Shown here piece after piece: positions 33,673 to 43,250 of a stretch of 64,000 nt of DNA (within the stretch, counting starts at the first letter, position 1; the number at the start of each line of letters is the position of its first letter). A program made the translations under genes and the position numbers. The DNA is from Marivita sp003149565 (lineage in GTDB: Bacteria; Pseudomonadota; Alphaproteobacteria; Rhodobacterales; Rhodobacteraceae), in the NCBI RefSeq assembly GCF_965216415.1, contig NZ_CBDCFU010000002.1. The stretch is one strand, 5' to 3'. The notes beneath the pieces were generated by a model. That model was given only the letters and a program-made list of their open reading frames with translations. It made no database searches and was not told the DNA's origin.

Positions 33673-35796
33673 ATGGCACGCGATTATCCACTCGAGCGCT
33701 ACCGCAACTTCGGTATCATGGCGCACATCGACGCAGGTAAGACCACCTGCTCCGAGCGCATCCTGTTTTACACCGGCAAGTCGCACAACATCGGCGAAGT
33801 GCACGATGGTGCTGCAACGATGGACTGGATGGAGCAGGAACAGGAACGTGGCATCACGATCACGTCCGCTGCGACCACCACGTTCTGGCAGCGTCAGGAA
33901 GAGCCGACCGCTGACGGTACATCGGACACCAAGTTCCGCATGAACATCATCGACACCCCCGGCCACGTGGACTTCACCATCGAAGTCGAGCGTTCGCTGG
34001 CGGTTCTCGACGGTGCTGTCTGTGTTCTCGACGCCAACGCCGGTGTTGAGCCTCAGACCGAAACCGTGTGGCGTCAGGCTGACCGCTATAAGGTTCCGCG
34101 CATCGTGTTCGTGAACAAGATGGACAAGATCGGCGCAGACTATTTCAACTGCGTGAACATGATCGAAGACCGTACAGGCGCTCGCGCTGTCCCGGTTGCG
34201 ATTCCGATCGGTGCAGAAAACGAGCTCGAAGGCCTCGTTGACCTCGTCACGATGGAAGAGTGGGTCTGGAAGGGTGAAGACCTCGGCGCAAGCTGGGTAA
34301 AGGGCCCGATCCGCGAGTCCATGAAAGAGCTCTGCGACGAGTGGCGCGGCAAGATGATCGAAGCGGCAGTCGAAGAAGACGACGACGCGATGATGGCGTA
34401 TCTCGAAGGCGAAGAGCCGGATGTCGATACCCTGCGCAAACTGCTGCGCAAGGGCACGTTGGCGCTGCACTTCGTTCCAGTCCTGGGCGGTTCCGCGTTC
34501 AAGAACAAAGGCGTTCAGCCGCTGCTCAACGCTGTGATCGACTACCTGCCGAGCCCGCTCGATGTGGTTGATTACATGGGCTTCAAGCCGGGTGACGAAA
34601 ACGAAGAGCGTATCATTGCTCGTCGCGCAGATGACGACATGGCGTTCTCCGGCCTTGCGTTCAAAATCATGAACGACCCGTTCGTCGGTTCGCTGACTTT
34701 TGTTCGTATCTATTCGGGCACGCTCAGCAAGGGCGACTCGATGTTGAACTCGACCAAAGGTCATTCCGAGCGCGTTGGCCGCATGATGATGATGCACTCC
34801 AACAACCGTGACGAAATCACCGAAGCCTATGCTGGTGACATCATCGCTCTGGGTGGTCTGAAGAATACCACGACCGGTGATACACTTTGCGACAAGTCCG
34901 ATCCGGTGGTTCTCGAAACGATGACGTTCCCGGATCCGGTGATCGAAATCGCGGTTGAGCCGAAGACCAAAGGCGACCAGGAAAAGATGTCTCAGGGTCT
35001 GGCGCGTCTCGCGGCAGAAGACCCGTCCTTCCGCGTGGAAACTGACCTCGAAAGCGGCCAGACCATCATGAAAGGCATGGGCGAACTTCACCTCGACATT
35101 CTCGTTGACCGTCTGAAGCGTGAATTCAAGGTTGAAGCGAACATCGGTGCGCCGCAGGTTGCCTATCGCGAAACCATCGGTCACGAAGTCGAACACACTT
35201 ACACCCACAAGAAACAGTCGGGTGGTTCGGGTCAGTTCGGCGAAGTGAAGCTGATCATCACGCCCACTGAGCCGGGTGAAGGCTATTCGTTCGAGAGCCG
35301 CATCGTTGGTGGTGCCGTTCCGAAAGAATACATCCCTGGCGTCGAAAAGGGCATCAAGTCGGTTATGGACTCCGGTCCGCTCGCCGGCTTCCCGGTGATC
35401 GACTTCAAAGTGGCTCTGGTGGATGGTAAGTTCCACGATGTGGACTCCAGCGTTCTGGCCTTTGAAATCGCTGCACGTATGTGTATGCGCGAAGGCATGC
35501 GGAAAGCTGGCGCGAAACTTCTCGAACCGATCATGAAGGTCGAAGTTGTGACGCCTGAAGACTACACTGGTGGCATCATTGGCGACCTGACATCGCGTCG
35601 GGGCCAGGTGACCGGGCAGGAGCCGCGCGGTAATGCCGTTGCGATCAATGCAATGGTTCCGCTTGCCAACATGTTCGGCTACATCAACACGCTGCGTTCC
35701 ATGTCCTCGGGCCGCGCGCAGTTCACGATGCAGTTCGATCACTACGATCCGGTTCCGCAGAACATCTCGGAAGAGATTCAGTCGAAATACGCATAA
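33673..35796 (+). CDS. fusA: Elongation factor G
   Basis: A 707-residue translocase GTPase. The G1 motif AHIDAGKTT is near residue 18, with G3 DTPGHVDF and G4 NKMD. Domains II-V are complete (IIGDLTSRRGQVTGQEPRG in domain V). Co-transcribed with rpsG and probably tuf. Confidence 0.99.
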   Translation: MARDYPLERYRNFGIMAHIDAGKTTCSERILFYTGKSHNIGEVHDGAATMDWMEQEQERGITITSAATTTFWQRQEEPTADGTSDTKFRMNIIDTPGHVDFTIEVERSLAVLDGAVCVLDANAGVEPQTETVWRQADRYKVPRIVFVNKMDKIGADYFNCVNMIEDRTGARAVPVAIPIGAENELEGLVDLVTMEEWVWKGEDLGASWVKGPIRESMKELCDEWRGKMIEAAVEEDDDAMMAYLEGEEPDVDTLRKLLRKGTLALHFVPVLGGSAFKNKGVQPLLNAVIDYLPSPLDVVDYMGFKPGDENEERIIARRADDDMAFSGLAFKIMNDPFVGSLTFVRIYSGTLSKGDSMLNSTKGHSERVGRMMMMHSNNRDEITEAYAGDIIALGGLKNTTTGDTLCDKSDPVVLETMTFPDPVIEIAVEPKTKGDQEKMSQGLARLAAEDPSFRVETDLESGQTIMKGMGELHLDILVDRLKREFKVEANIGAPQVAYRETIGHEVEHTYTHKKQSGGSGQFGEVKLIITPTEPGEGYSFESRIVGGAVPKEYIPGVEKGIKSVMDSGPLAGFPVIDFKVALVDGKFHDVDSSVLAFEIAARMCMREGMRKAGAKLLEPIMKVEVVTPEDYTGGIIGDLTSRRGQVTGQEPRGNAVAINAMVPLANMFGYINTLRSMSSGRAQFTMQFDHYDPVPQNISEEIQSKYA

Positions 35797-35801
35797 CCCG
35801 C

Positions 35802-35823
35802 GGTGCGTGGGCAACCACGCACC
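35802..35823. repeat. Interspersed GTGCGTG hairpin, copy 2
   Basis: GGTGCGTGG and CCACGCACC around GCAA, directly after fusA. Confidence 0.8.
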
Positions 35824-35835
35824 CTACCAACCACC

Positions 35836-35860
35836 GTAGGGTGCGTGCCGGGCACGCACC
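35836..35860. repeat. Interspersed GTGCGTG hairpin, copy 3
   Basis: GGTGCGTGCC and GGCACGCACC with a single base between, preceded by GTA. Together with copy 2 it can form an alternative 12-bp stem CACGCACCCTAC/GTAGGGTGCGTG (35816-35847). Confidence 0.8.
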
Positions 35861-35886
35861 GTGAGAAAAGAAAAAGGAGCTTTGCA

Positions 35887-37062
<1,176 letters not shown>

Positions 37063-37181
37063 ATCGCGACGAGACCACATTGCGCGGGGCGGCGTCATGC
37101 CGTCCCGTATTCGGTTCGAAGAAGGGGCAGGGTGGTCCTGTCTCGTCCTCTCAACCGCAACGCCAGTAAAGGCTAAGACCA

Positions 37182-37490
37182 ATGCAAAGCCAAAACATTC
37201 GCATTCGGCTCAAGGCGTTTGATTACCGTGTGCTCGACGCGTCGACACAGGAAATCGTGAACACCGCCAAGCGGACCGGCGCCACAGTGCGCGGCCCGAT
37301 CCCGTTGCCGAACAAGATTGAGAAGTTCACCGTTCTGCGTGGCCCGCACGTCAACAAGAAGTCGCGCGACCAGTGGGAAATCCGTACCCACAAGCGTCTG
37401 CTCGACATCGTTGATCCGACCCCGCAAACCGTTGATGCGCTCATGAAGCTCGACCTCGCCGCAGGCGTGGACGTCGAGATCAAGGTATAA
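37182..37490 (+). CDS. rpsJ: 30S ribosomal protein S10
   Basis: A 102-residue S10 (IRIRLKAFDYRVLDASTQEIV; SRDQWEIRTHKRLLDI). It is a 30S head protein and, as NusE, joins NusB in antitermination. It is the first gene of the S10 operon, 12 bp before rplC and 119 bp after tuf. Confidence 0.98.
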   Translation: MQSQNIRIRLKAFDYRVLDASTQEIVNTAKRTGATVRGPIPLPNKIEKFTVLRGPHVNKKSRDQWEIRTHKRLLDIVDPTPQTVDALMKLDLAAGVDVEIKV

Positions 37491-37502
37491 GGAGGGTATC
37501 CC

Positions 37503-38345
37503 ATGATGCGCTCTGGTATCATCGCAAAGAAAGTCGGCATGACCCGGCTTTTCATGGAAGACGGAAAGCAGATTCCCGTGACCGTCCTCCAACTCGACAA
37601 GCTTCAGGTCGTCGCTCAGCGCACACCTGAGCAGCACGGCTACTCGGCGGTTCAGCTGGGCACCGGTTCGATCAAGGCAAAGCGTGTATCCAAGGCGATG
37701 CGCGGTCACTTTGCTGCGGCGAATGTGGAACCCAAGCGGAAGGTCGCGGAATTCCGCGTGGCGCCCGAGAACCTGATCAACGTGGGTGAAGAGATCACCG
37801 CTGACCACTACTTCGAAGGTCAGTATGTGGACGTCTCCGGCACCTCGATCGGTAAAGGTTTCGCCGGTGCCATGAAGCGGCACAACTTCGGTGGTCTGCG
37901 TGCTTCGCACGGTGTTTCGATTTCGCACCGTTCGCACGGCTCTACCGGTCAGTGTCAGGATCCGGGCAAGGTCTTCAAAGGTAAGAAGATGGCCGGCCAC
38001 ATGGGTGCCGTCAAAGTGACGACGCAGAACCTCCAGGTTGTGAAGACCGACGCTGAGCGTGGGATCATCATGATCAAGGGCGCCGTTCCGGGTTCCAAGG
38101 GTGGCTGGGTGACCGTCAAGGACGCCATGAAAAAGCCGGCTCCGGAAAACGTGATCCTGCCCGCCGCTCTGCGCTCCGCCGCTGACGAAGCCAAGCGTCT
38201 GGCTGAAGAAGCCGCCGCGCAGGCTGCAGCCGAGGAAGCCGCAGCAGCAGAAGCCGCAGCCGCCGAACAGGCCGCAGCGGAAGAAGCCGCTCTGAAAGAA
38301 GCCGAGGCTGACATTCAGGCTGAGAAGAAGGAAGGCGACGAATGA
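37503..38345 (+). CDS. rplC: 50S ribosomal protein L3 with Ala/Glu-rich C-terminal extension
   Basis: A 280-residue L3. The core (MRSGIIAKKVGMTRLFMEDG; RASHGVSISHRSHGSTGQCQ; GHMGAVKVTTQNLQVVKTD) ends near residue 210. An alanine/glutamate-rich, probably helical tail of about 60 residues follows, of a kind seen in Rhodobacterales L3. The ribosome site is AAGGAGGG. It overlaps rplD by 4 bp (ATGA). Confidence 0.97.
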   Translation: MMRSGIIAKKVGMTRLFMEDGKQIPVTVLQLDKLQVVAQRTPEQHGYSAVQLGTGSIKAKRVSKAMRGHFAAANVEPKRKVAEFRVAPENLINVGEEITADHYFEGQYVDVSGTSIGKGFAGAMKRHNFGGLRASHGVSISHRSHGSTGQCQDPGKVFKGKKMAGHMGAVKVTTQNLQVVKTDAERGIIMIKGAVPGSKGGWVTVKDAMKKPAPENVILPAALRSAADEAKRLAEEAAAQAAAEEAAAAEAAAAEQAAAEEAALKEAEADIQAEKKEGDE

Positions 38346-38959
38346 AACTCGACGTGATCAAACTGGACGGCGGTACTGCCGGGTCGGTCGAGCTGGGCGA
38401 CGAGATCTTTGGTCTCGAGCCGCGCGCCGACATTCTGCACCGTGTCGTTCGCTGGCAGCGCAACAAAGCGCAGGCTGGTACACACAAGGTGAAAACGCGG
38501 TCCGAAGTCAGCTACTCGACCAAGAAGATCTACCGCCAGAAGGGTACCGGTGGCGCACGTCACGGTTCCCGCAAGGCACCGATCTTCCGCAAGGGTGGTA
38601 TCTACAAGGGCCCGACCCCGCGCAGCCACGCGCATGAGCTTCCGAAGAAGGTGCGCAAGCTGGGCCTGATGCACGCTCTTTCCGCCAAGGTCAAAGACGG
38701 ATCGCTTGTCATCATTGAGAACATCGAGTCCGATGGCAAAACATCCTCGCTGGCCAAGCAGGTTGCAAACCTGGGCTGGAAGCGCGCGCTGATCATCGAC
38801 GGGGCAGAGGTGAACGAAAACTTCGCCCGCGCCGCAGCCAACATCGATGGTCTCGATGTTCTGCCGTCGATGGGGGCAAACGTCTATGACATCCTCAAGC
38901 GTGACACGCTCGTGCTCACGAAGGCGGGTGTCGAAGCACTGGAGGCTCGTCTGAAATGA
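38342..38959 (+). CDS. rplD: 50S ribosomal protein L4
   Basis: A 205-residue L4 that lines the exit tunnel (YRQKGTGGARHGSRKAPIFR loop). In gamma-proteobacteria L4 also represses the S10 operon; whether it does here is unknown. It overlaps rplC and rplW by 4 bp on each side. Confidence 0.98.
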   Translation: MKLDVIKLDGGTAGSVELGDEIFGLEPRADILHRVVRWQRNKAQAGTHKVKTRSEVSYSTKKIYRQKGTGGARHGSRKAPIFRKGGIYKGPTPRSHAHELPKKVRKLGLMHALSAKVKDGSLVIIENIESDGKTSSLAKQVANLGWKRALIIDGAEVNENFARAAANIDGLDVLPSMGANVYDILKRDTLVLTKAGVEALEARLK

Positions 38960-39252
38960 GCGCGAAAGCTGAACATTACGATGTGATCCGCAAGCCGATC
39001 ATCACCGAGAAATCCACAATGGCTTCCGAAAACGGTGCCGTGGTCTTCGAAGTGGCGATTGACGCAAACAAGCCGCAGATCAAAGAGGCCGTCGAGGCTC
39101 TGTTTGGTGTGTCTGTCAAGGCGGTCAACACGACGATCACCAAGGGCAAGGTCAAGCGCTTCCGTGGCCAGCTGGGCAAGCGGAGAGACGTCAAGAAAGC
39201 CTACGTGACGCTTGCCGAAGGCAACACGATCGACGTGACCACGGGTCTGTGA
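38956..39252 (+). CDS. rplW: 50S ribosomal protein L23
   Basis: A 98-residue L23 at the tunnel exit, the docking site for trigger factor and SRP (VIRKPIITEKSTMASENGAVVFEV). It overlaps rplD by 4 bp. A terminator follows directly, splitting it from rplB. Confidence 0.98.
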   Translation: MSAKAEHYDVIRKPIITEKSTMASENGAVVFEVAIDANKPQIKEAVEALFGVSVKAVNTTITKGKVKRFRGQLGKRRDVKKAYVTLAEGNTIDVTTGL

Positions 39253-39287
39253 TCGGGTCGGGCTAAGGCCCGGGTTGAGAGAATGAG

Positions 39288-39321
39288 AAAGCCCCTCGCC
39301 AGTGATGGCGGGGGGCTTTTG
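39288..39321. terminator. Intrinsic terminator after rplW
   Basis: AAAGCCCC-T-CGCC pairs with GGCG-G-GGGCTTT, then TTTTGCTATT. It stops the rpsJ-rplCDW segment and may also serve the convergent lipoprotein gene. Confidence 0.85.
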
Positions 39322-39324
39322 CTA

Positions 39325-39972
39325 TTACTTGCGAAGACAGTCCAGCATGTTTTGTTGCGTCGGGTATTCCAGAATAATGATCGTACCCCCCTTCGGTCCG
39401 ACGTGTCCACAAGTTGCTCGGTAAACCAAACCTGCAATGAACTGATCCGTGGGAATGCGGGCCACGGCTCCGAAATGATGCTCTTCTATTGGCAGTTTGG
39501 ATGTTTCAGCGGCGATAAGCCCGTGCAATTGAAAAGTGGGCGCCAAGTCTTGCATCGCGGATGTATGCGTTTCGAAAAAACTTCCAAGAAGAAACTTATC
39601 CGGTCCGCTCCAGTAGAAACTGAATGATGTTTCGAATCCGTCCGGCAGTTGGATTGACCGGCCTTCGAGAACCTGAGTTCCGCGATACAGTGTGGCGTCT
39701 TGCTGTTTGAGATAGAAGCGAGTCAGTTTGAGCTCTTCAATCCAGGCGCAAACTTCATAATCGTCCACGCTTTCACATGACACATGCCCCTGACCTGGAG
39801 TTTTTATGTCAAATACTCCAATGCGATCTTCCAGCGGTGTGCAACCAGCGAAAAGGAAACCAAAGACGGTGCAAAAAAGGGACATGAAGATAATAGCACC
39901 GTATGCAATTCTTGGCTTGCGACTCAAGTATCGTTTCACAGAACAGCTTAGTTTTCGGAAAGACGGGTGCAA
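39325..39972 (-). CDS. Hypothetical membrane-anchored or lipoprotein
   Basis: Up to 215 residues. A basic N-terminus is followed by a hydrophobic stretch IAYGAIIFMSLFCTVFGFLFAGC whose end looks like a lipobox. The mature domain has cysteines (VSCESV, VCAWIEEL, ATCGHVG, MLDCLRK) and many aromatic residues. TTG 39972 is the longest start; GTG 39939 and ATG 39885 are alternatives and none has a strong ribosome site. No named family was recognised. It is inserted antisense between rplW and rplB, with base use less GC-rich than the ribosomal genes around it, which may indicate acquisition. Confidence 0.6.
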   Translation of the reverse strand: MHPSFRKLSCSVKRYLSRKPRIAYGAIIFMSLFCTVFGFLFAGCTPLEDRIGVFDIKTPGQGHVSCESVDDYEVCAWIEELKLTRFYLKQQDATLYRGTQVLEGRSIQLPDGFETSFSFYWSGPDKFLLGSFFETHTSAMQDLAPTFQLHGLIAAETSKLPIEEHHFGAVARIPTDQFIAGLVYRATCGHVGPKGGTIIILEYPTQQNMLDCLRK

Positions 39973-40156
39973 CTCGTAGGAGATTGGCCAAACAACGGCT
40001 AAGCCGCCAGATCATTGCCAGGCCGCCCGGACGGGCTGGCGATTTAGTGCGGACAGTGCCTCGCTTGAAAGTCCCACGGACATGGCAGGCATAAAGCGCC
40101 GCTGAAGGCCGGTCGGATCGCCATCCTGCGGTCTGGCGTTCGCCCGGCTTGCGCAT

Positions 40157-40176
40157 GGTGCGTGTGAACACGCACC
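40157..40176. repeat. Interspersed GTGCGTG hairpin, copy 4
   Basis: GGTGCGTGT and ACACGCACC around GA, followed by CTACG like other copies. Confidence 0.8.
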
Positions 40177-40272
40177 CTACGGCGAACTCTTTGGTGTCAT
40201 CCTCCGGGCGCGCTCGAGGATCGCGGTGCCGCTTACGGCGCGACGTTCCTGCACTTTCTATCCCCACAGTAC

Positions 40273-40301
40273 TTGACGCCCCGCCCCACACCTCCTAGTA
40301 A
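40273..40301 (+). promoter_or_regulatory. Candidate promoter upstream of rplB (distal)
   Basis: TTGACG and TAGTAA are 17 bp apart. Transcripts would run through the UUCG hairpin 14 bp later. Confidence 0.4.
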
Positions 40302-40314
40302 GCCCCAACCGCGC

Positions 40315-40342
40315 AGCCCCGGATTCGTCCGGGGCTTCGTTG
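40315..40342 (+). terminator. UUCG hairpin upstream of rplB
   Basis: AGCCCCGGA-TTCG-TCCGGGGCT followed by TCGTTGTT, a weak T-tract. It is likely an attenuator or end of upstream transcripts. Confidence 0.55.
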
Positions 40343-40347
40343 TTGCG

Positions 40348-40376
40348 TTAACCGGGGACCTTCGGGGCCCTATACC
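40348..40376 (+). promoter_or_regulatory. Candidate promoter of the rplB segment (proximal)
   Basis: TTAACC and TATACC are 17 bp apart. The -10 resembles the TATACG of the rpsL, rpmC and rplO promoters. Confidence 0.45.
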
Positions 40377-40447
40377 CATGGCGGATGCGTCCGCCCAAAC
40401 ATAGCGGGTCCTCAAGGACCTGCACTTGCTAACGGAAGACAGAAAGC

Positions 40448-41290
40448 ATGGCACTCAAGTCGTATAAGCCGACGACGCCGGGCCAGCGCGGGCTGGTGCT
40501 GATCGACCGTTCGGAGCTGTGGAAAGGCCGTCCGGTCAAAGCCCTTACTGAGGGTTTGACCAAGTCGGGTGGCCGGAACAACACCGGACGTATCACATCC
40601 CGTCGTCGCGGTGGTGGCGCAAAACGCCTTTATCGTATCGTCGATTTCAAGCGGAACAAGTTTGACGTGGGCGCGACCGTCGCGCGCATCGAATATGACC
40701 CGAACCGCACCGCCTTTATCGCGCTCGTCCAGTATGACGATGGTGAACAGGCCTACATCCTCGCGCCGCAGCGTCTCGCCATCGGCGACCGCGTGATCGC
40801 GTCTCAGAAGGCCGACGTGAAGCCGGGCAATGCGATGCCCTTCTCCGGCCTGCCCATCGGGACTATCGTTCACAACATCGAACTGAAGCCCGGCAAGGGT
40901 GGTCAGATCGCCCGTGCGGCTGGCACCTATGCCCAGTTCGTCGGTCGTGACGGTGGGTACGCGCAGATCCGTCTGAGCTCGGGTGAACTTCGCATGGTCC
41001 GTCAGGAATGCATGGCCACTGTTGGTGCCGTGTCGAACCCGGACAACTCGAACCAGAACTATGGTAAAGCGGGCCGCATGCGCCACAAGGGCATCCGTCC
41101 GTCCGTCCGTGGTGTCGTTATGAACCCGATCGACCACCCGCACGGTGGTGGTGAAGGCCGGACTTCGGGTGGTCGTCACCCGGTGACCCCGTGGGGTAAG
41201 CCGACCAAGGGCAAGCGCACCCGTAACAAGAACAAGGCGTCGCAGAAGCTGATCATCCGCTCGCGTCACGCTAAGAAGAAGGGGCGGTAA
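40448..41290 (+). CDS. rplB: 50S ribosomal protein L2
   Basis: A 280-residue L2 needed for subunit joining and peptidyl transfer (KSGGRNNTGRITSRRRGGG; MNPIDHPHGGGEGRTSGGRH, including the conserved histidine). First gene of a segment rplB-rpsS-rplV-rpsC-rplP; 3 bp before rpsS. Confidence 0.99.
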   Translation: MALKSYKPTTPGQRGLVLIDRSELWKGRPVKALTEGLTKSGGRNNTGRITSRRRGGGAKRLYRIVDFKRNKFDVGATVARIEYDPNRTAFIALVQYDDGEQAYILAPQRLAIGDRVIASQKADVKPGNAMPFSGLPIGTIVHNIELKPGKGGQIARAAGTYAQFVGRDGGYAQIRLSSGELRMVRQECMATVGAVSNPDNSNQNYGKAGRMRHKGIRPSVRGVVMNPIDHPHGGGEGRTSGGRHPVTPWGKPTKGKRTRNKNKASQKLIIRSRHAKKKGR

Positions 41291-41293
41291 ACC

Positions 41294-41572
41294 ATGTCGC
41301 GCTCTGTATGGAAAGGCCCGTTCGTCGATGCCTATGTCTTGAAGAAGGCAGAAGCGTCGCGTGAATCCGGCCGCAATGAAGTCATCAAAATCTGGTCGCG
41401 CCGCTCGACGATCCTGCCCCAGTTCGTGGGTCTGACGTTTGGCGTCTACAACGGCCAGAAGCATGTTCCTGTGAACGTCACCGAAGACATGATTGGTCAG
41501 AAGTTCGGCGAGTACTCGCCCACTCGGACCTATTACGGTCACGCGGCTGACAAAAAAGCGAAGCGGAAGTAA
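41294..41572 (+). CDS. rpsS: 30S ribosomal protein S19
   Basis: A 92-residue S19 of the 30S head (MSRSVWKGPFVDAYVLKK; YNGQKHVPVNVTEDMIGQK). It is tightly packed between rplB and rplV. Confidence 0.99.
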   Translation: MSRSVWKGPFVDAYVLKKAEASRESGRNEVIKIWSRRSTILPQFVGLTFGVYNGQKHVPVNVTEDMIGQKFGEYSPTRTYYGHAADKKAKRK

Positions 41573-41575
41573 GTC

Positions 41576-41956
41576 ATGGGCAAGGAAAAGAACCCCCGCC
41601 GCGTGGCTGACAACGAAGCCATGGCGAAGCTGCGGATGCTGCGCACCAGCCCGCAGAAACTGAACCTCGTCGCTGGTCTGATCCGCGGCAAGAAAGTGGA
41701 CAAGGCGCTGAACGACCTGACCTTCTCGAAGAAGCGGGTTGCGGTTGACGTGAAGAAATGCCTTCAGTCGGCCATCGCAAATGCCGAAAACAACCACGGT
41801 CTCGACGTGGACGAACTGATCGTTGCCGAAGCCTATGTGGGCAAGAACCTCGTCATGAAGCGTGGCCGTCCGCGCGCACGTGGCCGGTTTGGCAAGATCA
41901 TGAAGCCGTTTTCGGAGATCACCATCAAGGTGCGTCAAGTTGAGGAGCAGGCCTAA
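41576..41956 (+). CDS. rplV: 50S ribosomal protein L22
   Basis: A 126-residue L22 whose hairpin lines the exit tunnel (MLRTSPQKLNLVAGLIRGKK; KRGRPRARGRFGKI). Its stop shares a base with the rpsC start (TAATG). Confidence 0.99.
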   Translation: MGKEKNPRRVADNEAMAKLRMLRTSPQKLNLVAGLIRGKKVDKALNDLTFSKKRVAVDVKKCLQSAIANAENNHGLDVDELIVAEAYVGKNLVMKRGRPRARGRFGKIMKPFSEITIKVRQVEEQA

Positions 41957-42669
41957 TGGGTAACAAGACCAATCCGATCGGCATGCGCCTTCAGGTGAAC
42001 CGCACCTGGGACAGCCGCTGGTACGCCGACACCAAAGACTACGGCGATCTTTTGCTCGAAGATATCGCGATCCGCGAGTTCATCGAGAAAGAGTGCAAGC
42101 AGGCCGGTGTCGCCCGTGTCATCATCGAGCGCCCGCACAAGAAGTGCCGCGTGACCATTCACACCGCACGCCCCGGCGTCATCATCGGCAAGAAAGGCGC
42201 GGACATCGAAACGCTGCGCAAGAAGCTGGCCGCGATGACCGACAGCGAGCTGCACCTCAACATCGTTGAAGTGCGCAAGCCGGAACTGGACGCGCAGTTG
42301 GTTGGCGAAAGCATCGCCCAACAGCTCGAGCGTCGTGTGTCTTTCCGTCGTGCCATGAAGCGCGCCGTGCAGAACGCCATGCGTATGGGTGCCCTCGGGA
42401 TCCGCGTGAACGTTGCTGGTCGTCTGGGTGGTGCGGAAATCGCACGGACCGAATGGTACCGCGAAGGCCGTGTGCCGCTGCACACGCTGCGCGCCGACAT
42501 CGACTATGCCAATGTCGAGGCGGAAACGCCCTACGGCATCATCGGCATCAAGGTCTGGATCTTCAAAGGCGAGATCATGGAACATGATCCGTCCGCACGG
42601 GATCGCAAGGCACAGGAACTGCAAGACGGTCCCGCACCGCGTGGTGCCGGCGGCGGTCGGAGGAACTAA
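41956..42669 (+). CDS. rpsC: 30S ribosomal protein S3
   Basis: A 237-residue S3 at the mRNA entry site with KH domain (RPGVIIGKKGADIETLRKKL). The C-terminal tail is Gly/Arg rich. Starts on the last base of rplV and ends 2 bp before rplP. Confidence 0.99.
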   Translation: MGNKTNPIGMRLQVNRTWDSRWYADTKDYGDLLLEDIAIREFIEKECKQAGVARVIIERPHKKCRVTIHTARPGVIIGKKGADIETLRKKLAAMTDSELHLNIVEVRKPELDAQLVGESIAQQLERRVSFRRAMKRAVQNAMRMGALGIRVNVAGRLGGAEIARTEWYREGRVPLHTLRADIDYANVEAETPYGIIGIKVWIFKGEIMEHDPSARDRKAQELQDGPAPRGAGGGRRN

Positions 42670-42671
42670 TC

Positions 42672-43085
42672 ATGCTTCAACCAAAGCGTACAAAATTCCG
42701 TAAGATGTTCAAAGGCCGGATCAAGGGCGAAGCCAAAGGCGGCTCTGATCTGAACTTCGGCACTTACGGCCTCAAGGCGCTTCAGCCTGAGCGTGTGACT
42801 GCACGTCAGATCGAAGCAGCCCGTCGTGCCATGACGCGTCACATGAAACGTCAGGGCCGTGTCTGGATCCGGATCTTCCCGGATACTCCGGTCACCTCGA
42901 AGCCGACCGAAGTCCGTATGGGTAAAGGTAAGGGTTCGGTGGATTACTGGGCCGCCAAGGTGAAGCCGGGCCGCGTGATGTTTGAAATCGACGGCGTCGG
43001 TGAAGACATTGCCCGCGAAGCGCTCCGTCTGGCTGCCATGAAGCTGCCGATCAAGACCCGCGTCGTGGTTCGCGAGGACTGGTAA
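42672..43085 (+). CDS. rplP: 50S ribosomal protein L16
   Basis: A 137-residue L16 near the A-site tRNA elbow (MLQPKRTKFRKMFKGRIKG; RVWIRIFPDTPVTSKPTEVR). It is the last gene before a terminator and an antisense insertion; rpmC normally follows directly. Confidence 0.99.
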   Translation: MLQPKRTKFRKMFKGRIKGEAKGGSDLNFGTYGLKALQPERVTARQIEAARRAMTRHMKRQGRVWIRIFPDTPVTSKPTEVRMGKGKGSVDYWAAKVKPGRVMFEIDGVGEDIAREALRLAAMKLPIKTRVVVREDW

Positions 43086-43092
43086 GCGGTTC

Positions 43093-43117
43093 GGTGCGTG
43101 TAGGCACGCACCCTACG
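43093..43117. repeat. Interspersed GTGCGTG hairpin, copy 5
   Basis: GGTGCGTG and CACGCACC around TAGG, followed by CTACG, 7 bp after rplP. Confidence 0.8.
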
Positions 43118-43125
43118 AGATAAGA

Positions 43126-43163
43126 AGCCCCCGGTGTGAAAGCGCCGGGGGTTTTCTCTTTTT
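43126..43163 (+). terminator. Intrinsic terminator after rplP
   Basis: CCCCCGG(TG)-loop-(CG)CCGGGGG followed by TTTTCTCTTTTT. Confidence 0.88.
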
Positions 43164-43164
43164 G

Positions 43165-43184
43165 AAAATCATTCGAATGATTTT
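43165..43184. repeat. TTCGAA-centred palindrome, module 1 left
   Basis: A perfect 20-bp palindrome with half site AAAATCATTC. Confidence 0.8.
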
Positions 43185-43185
43185 A

Positions 43186-43211
43186 GCACTCGTTTCGAAG
43201 CGTTTTCGTGC
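43186..43211. repeat. TTCGAA-centred imperfect palindrome, module 1 right
   Basis: CGTTTCGAAGCG core with outer GCAC/GTGC; a diverged form of the 24-bp palindrome at 43251. Confidence 0.55.
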
Positions 43212-43230
43212 TGTGGGAGGCTCGGCGGAC

Positions 43231-43250
43231 AAAGCCATTCGAATGGCTTT
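43231..43250. repeat. TTCGAA-centred palindrome, module 2 left
   Basis: A perfect 20-bp palindrome with half site AAAGCCATTC. Confidence 0.8.

Larger units (their letters stand above)
39973..40447 (+). other. Region upstream of rplB
   Basis: This 475-bp space has no supported gene. It contains a GTGCGTG-family hairpin (40157-40176), a candidate promoter at 40273-40301, a UUCG hairpin at 40315-40342 and a second candidate promoter at 40348-40376. Confidence 0.6.

Noticed and set aside
33181..35814. Long open frame antisense to rpsG and fusA
   Set aside because: It spans two real genes and their spacer with no motif; a composition artefact.
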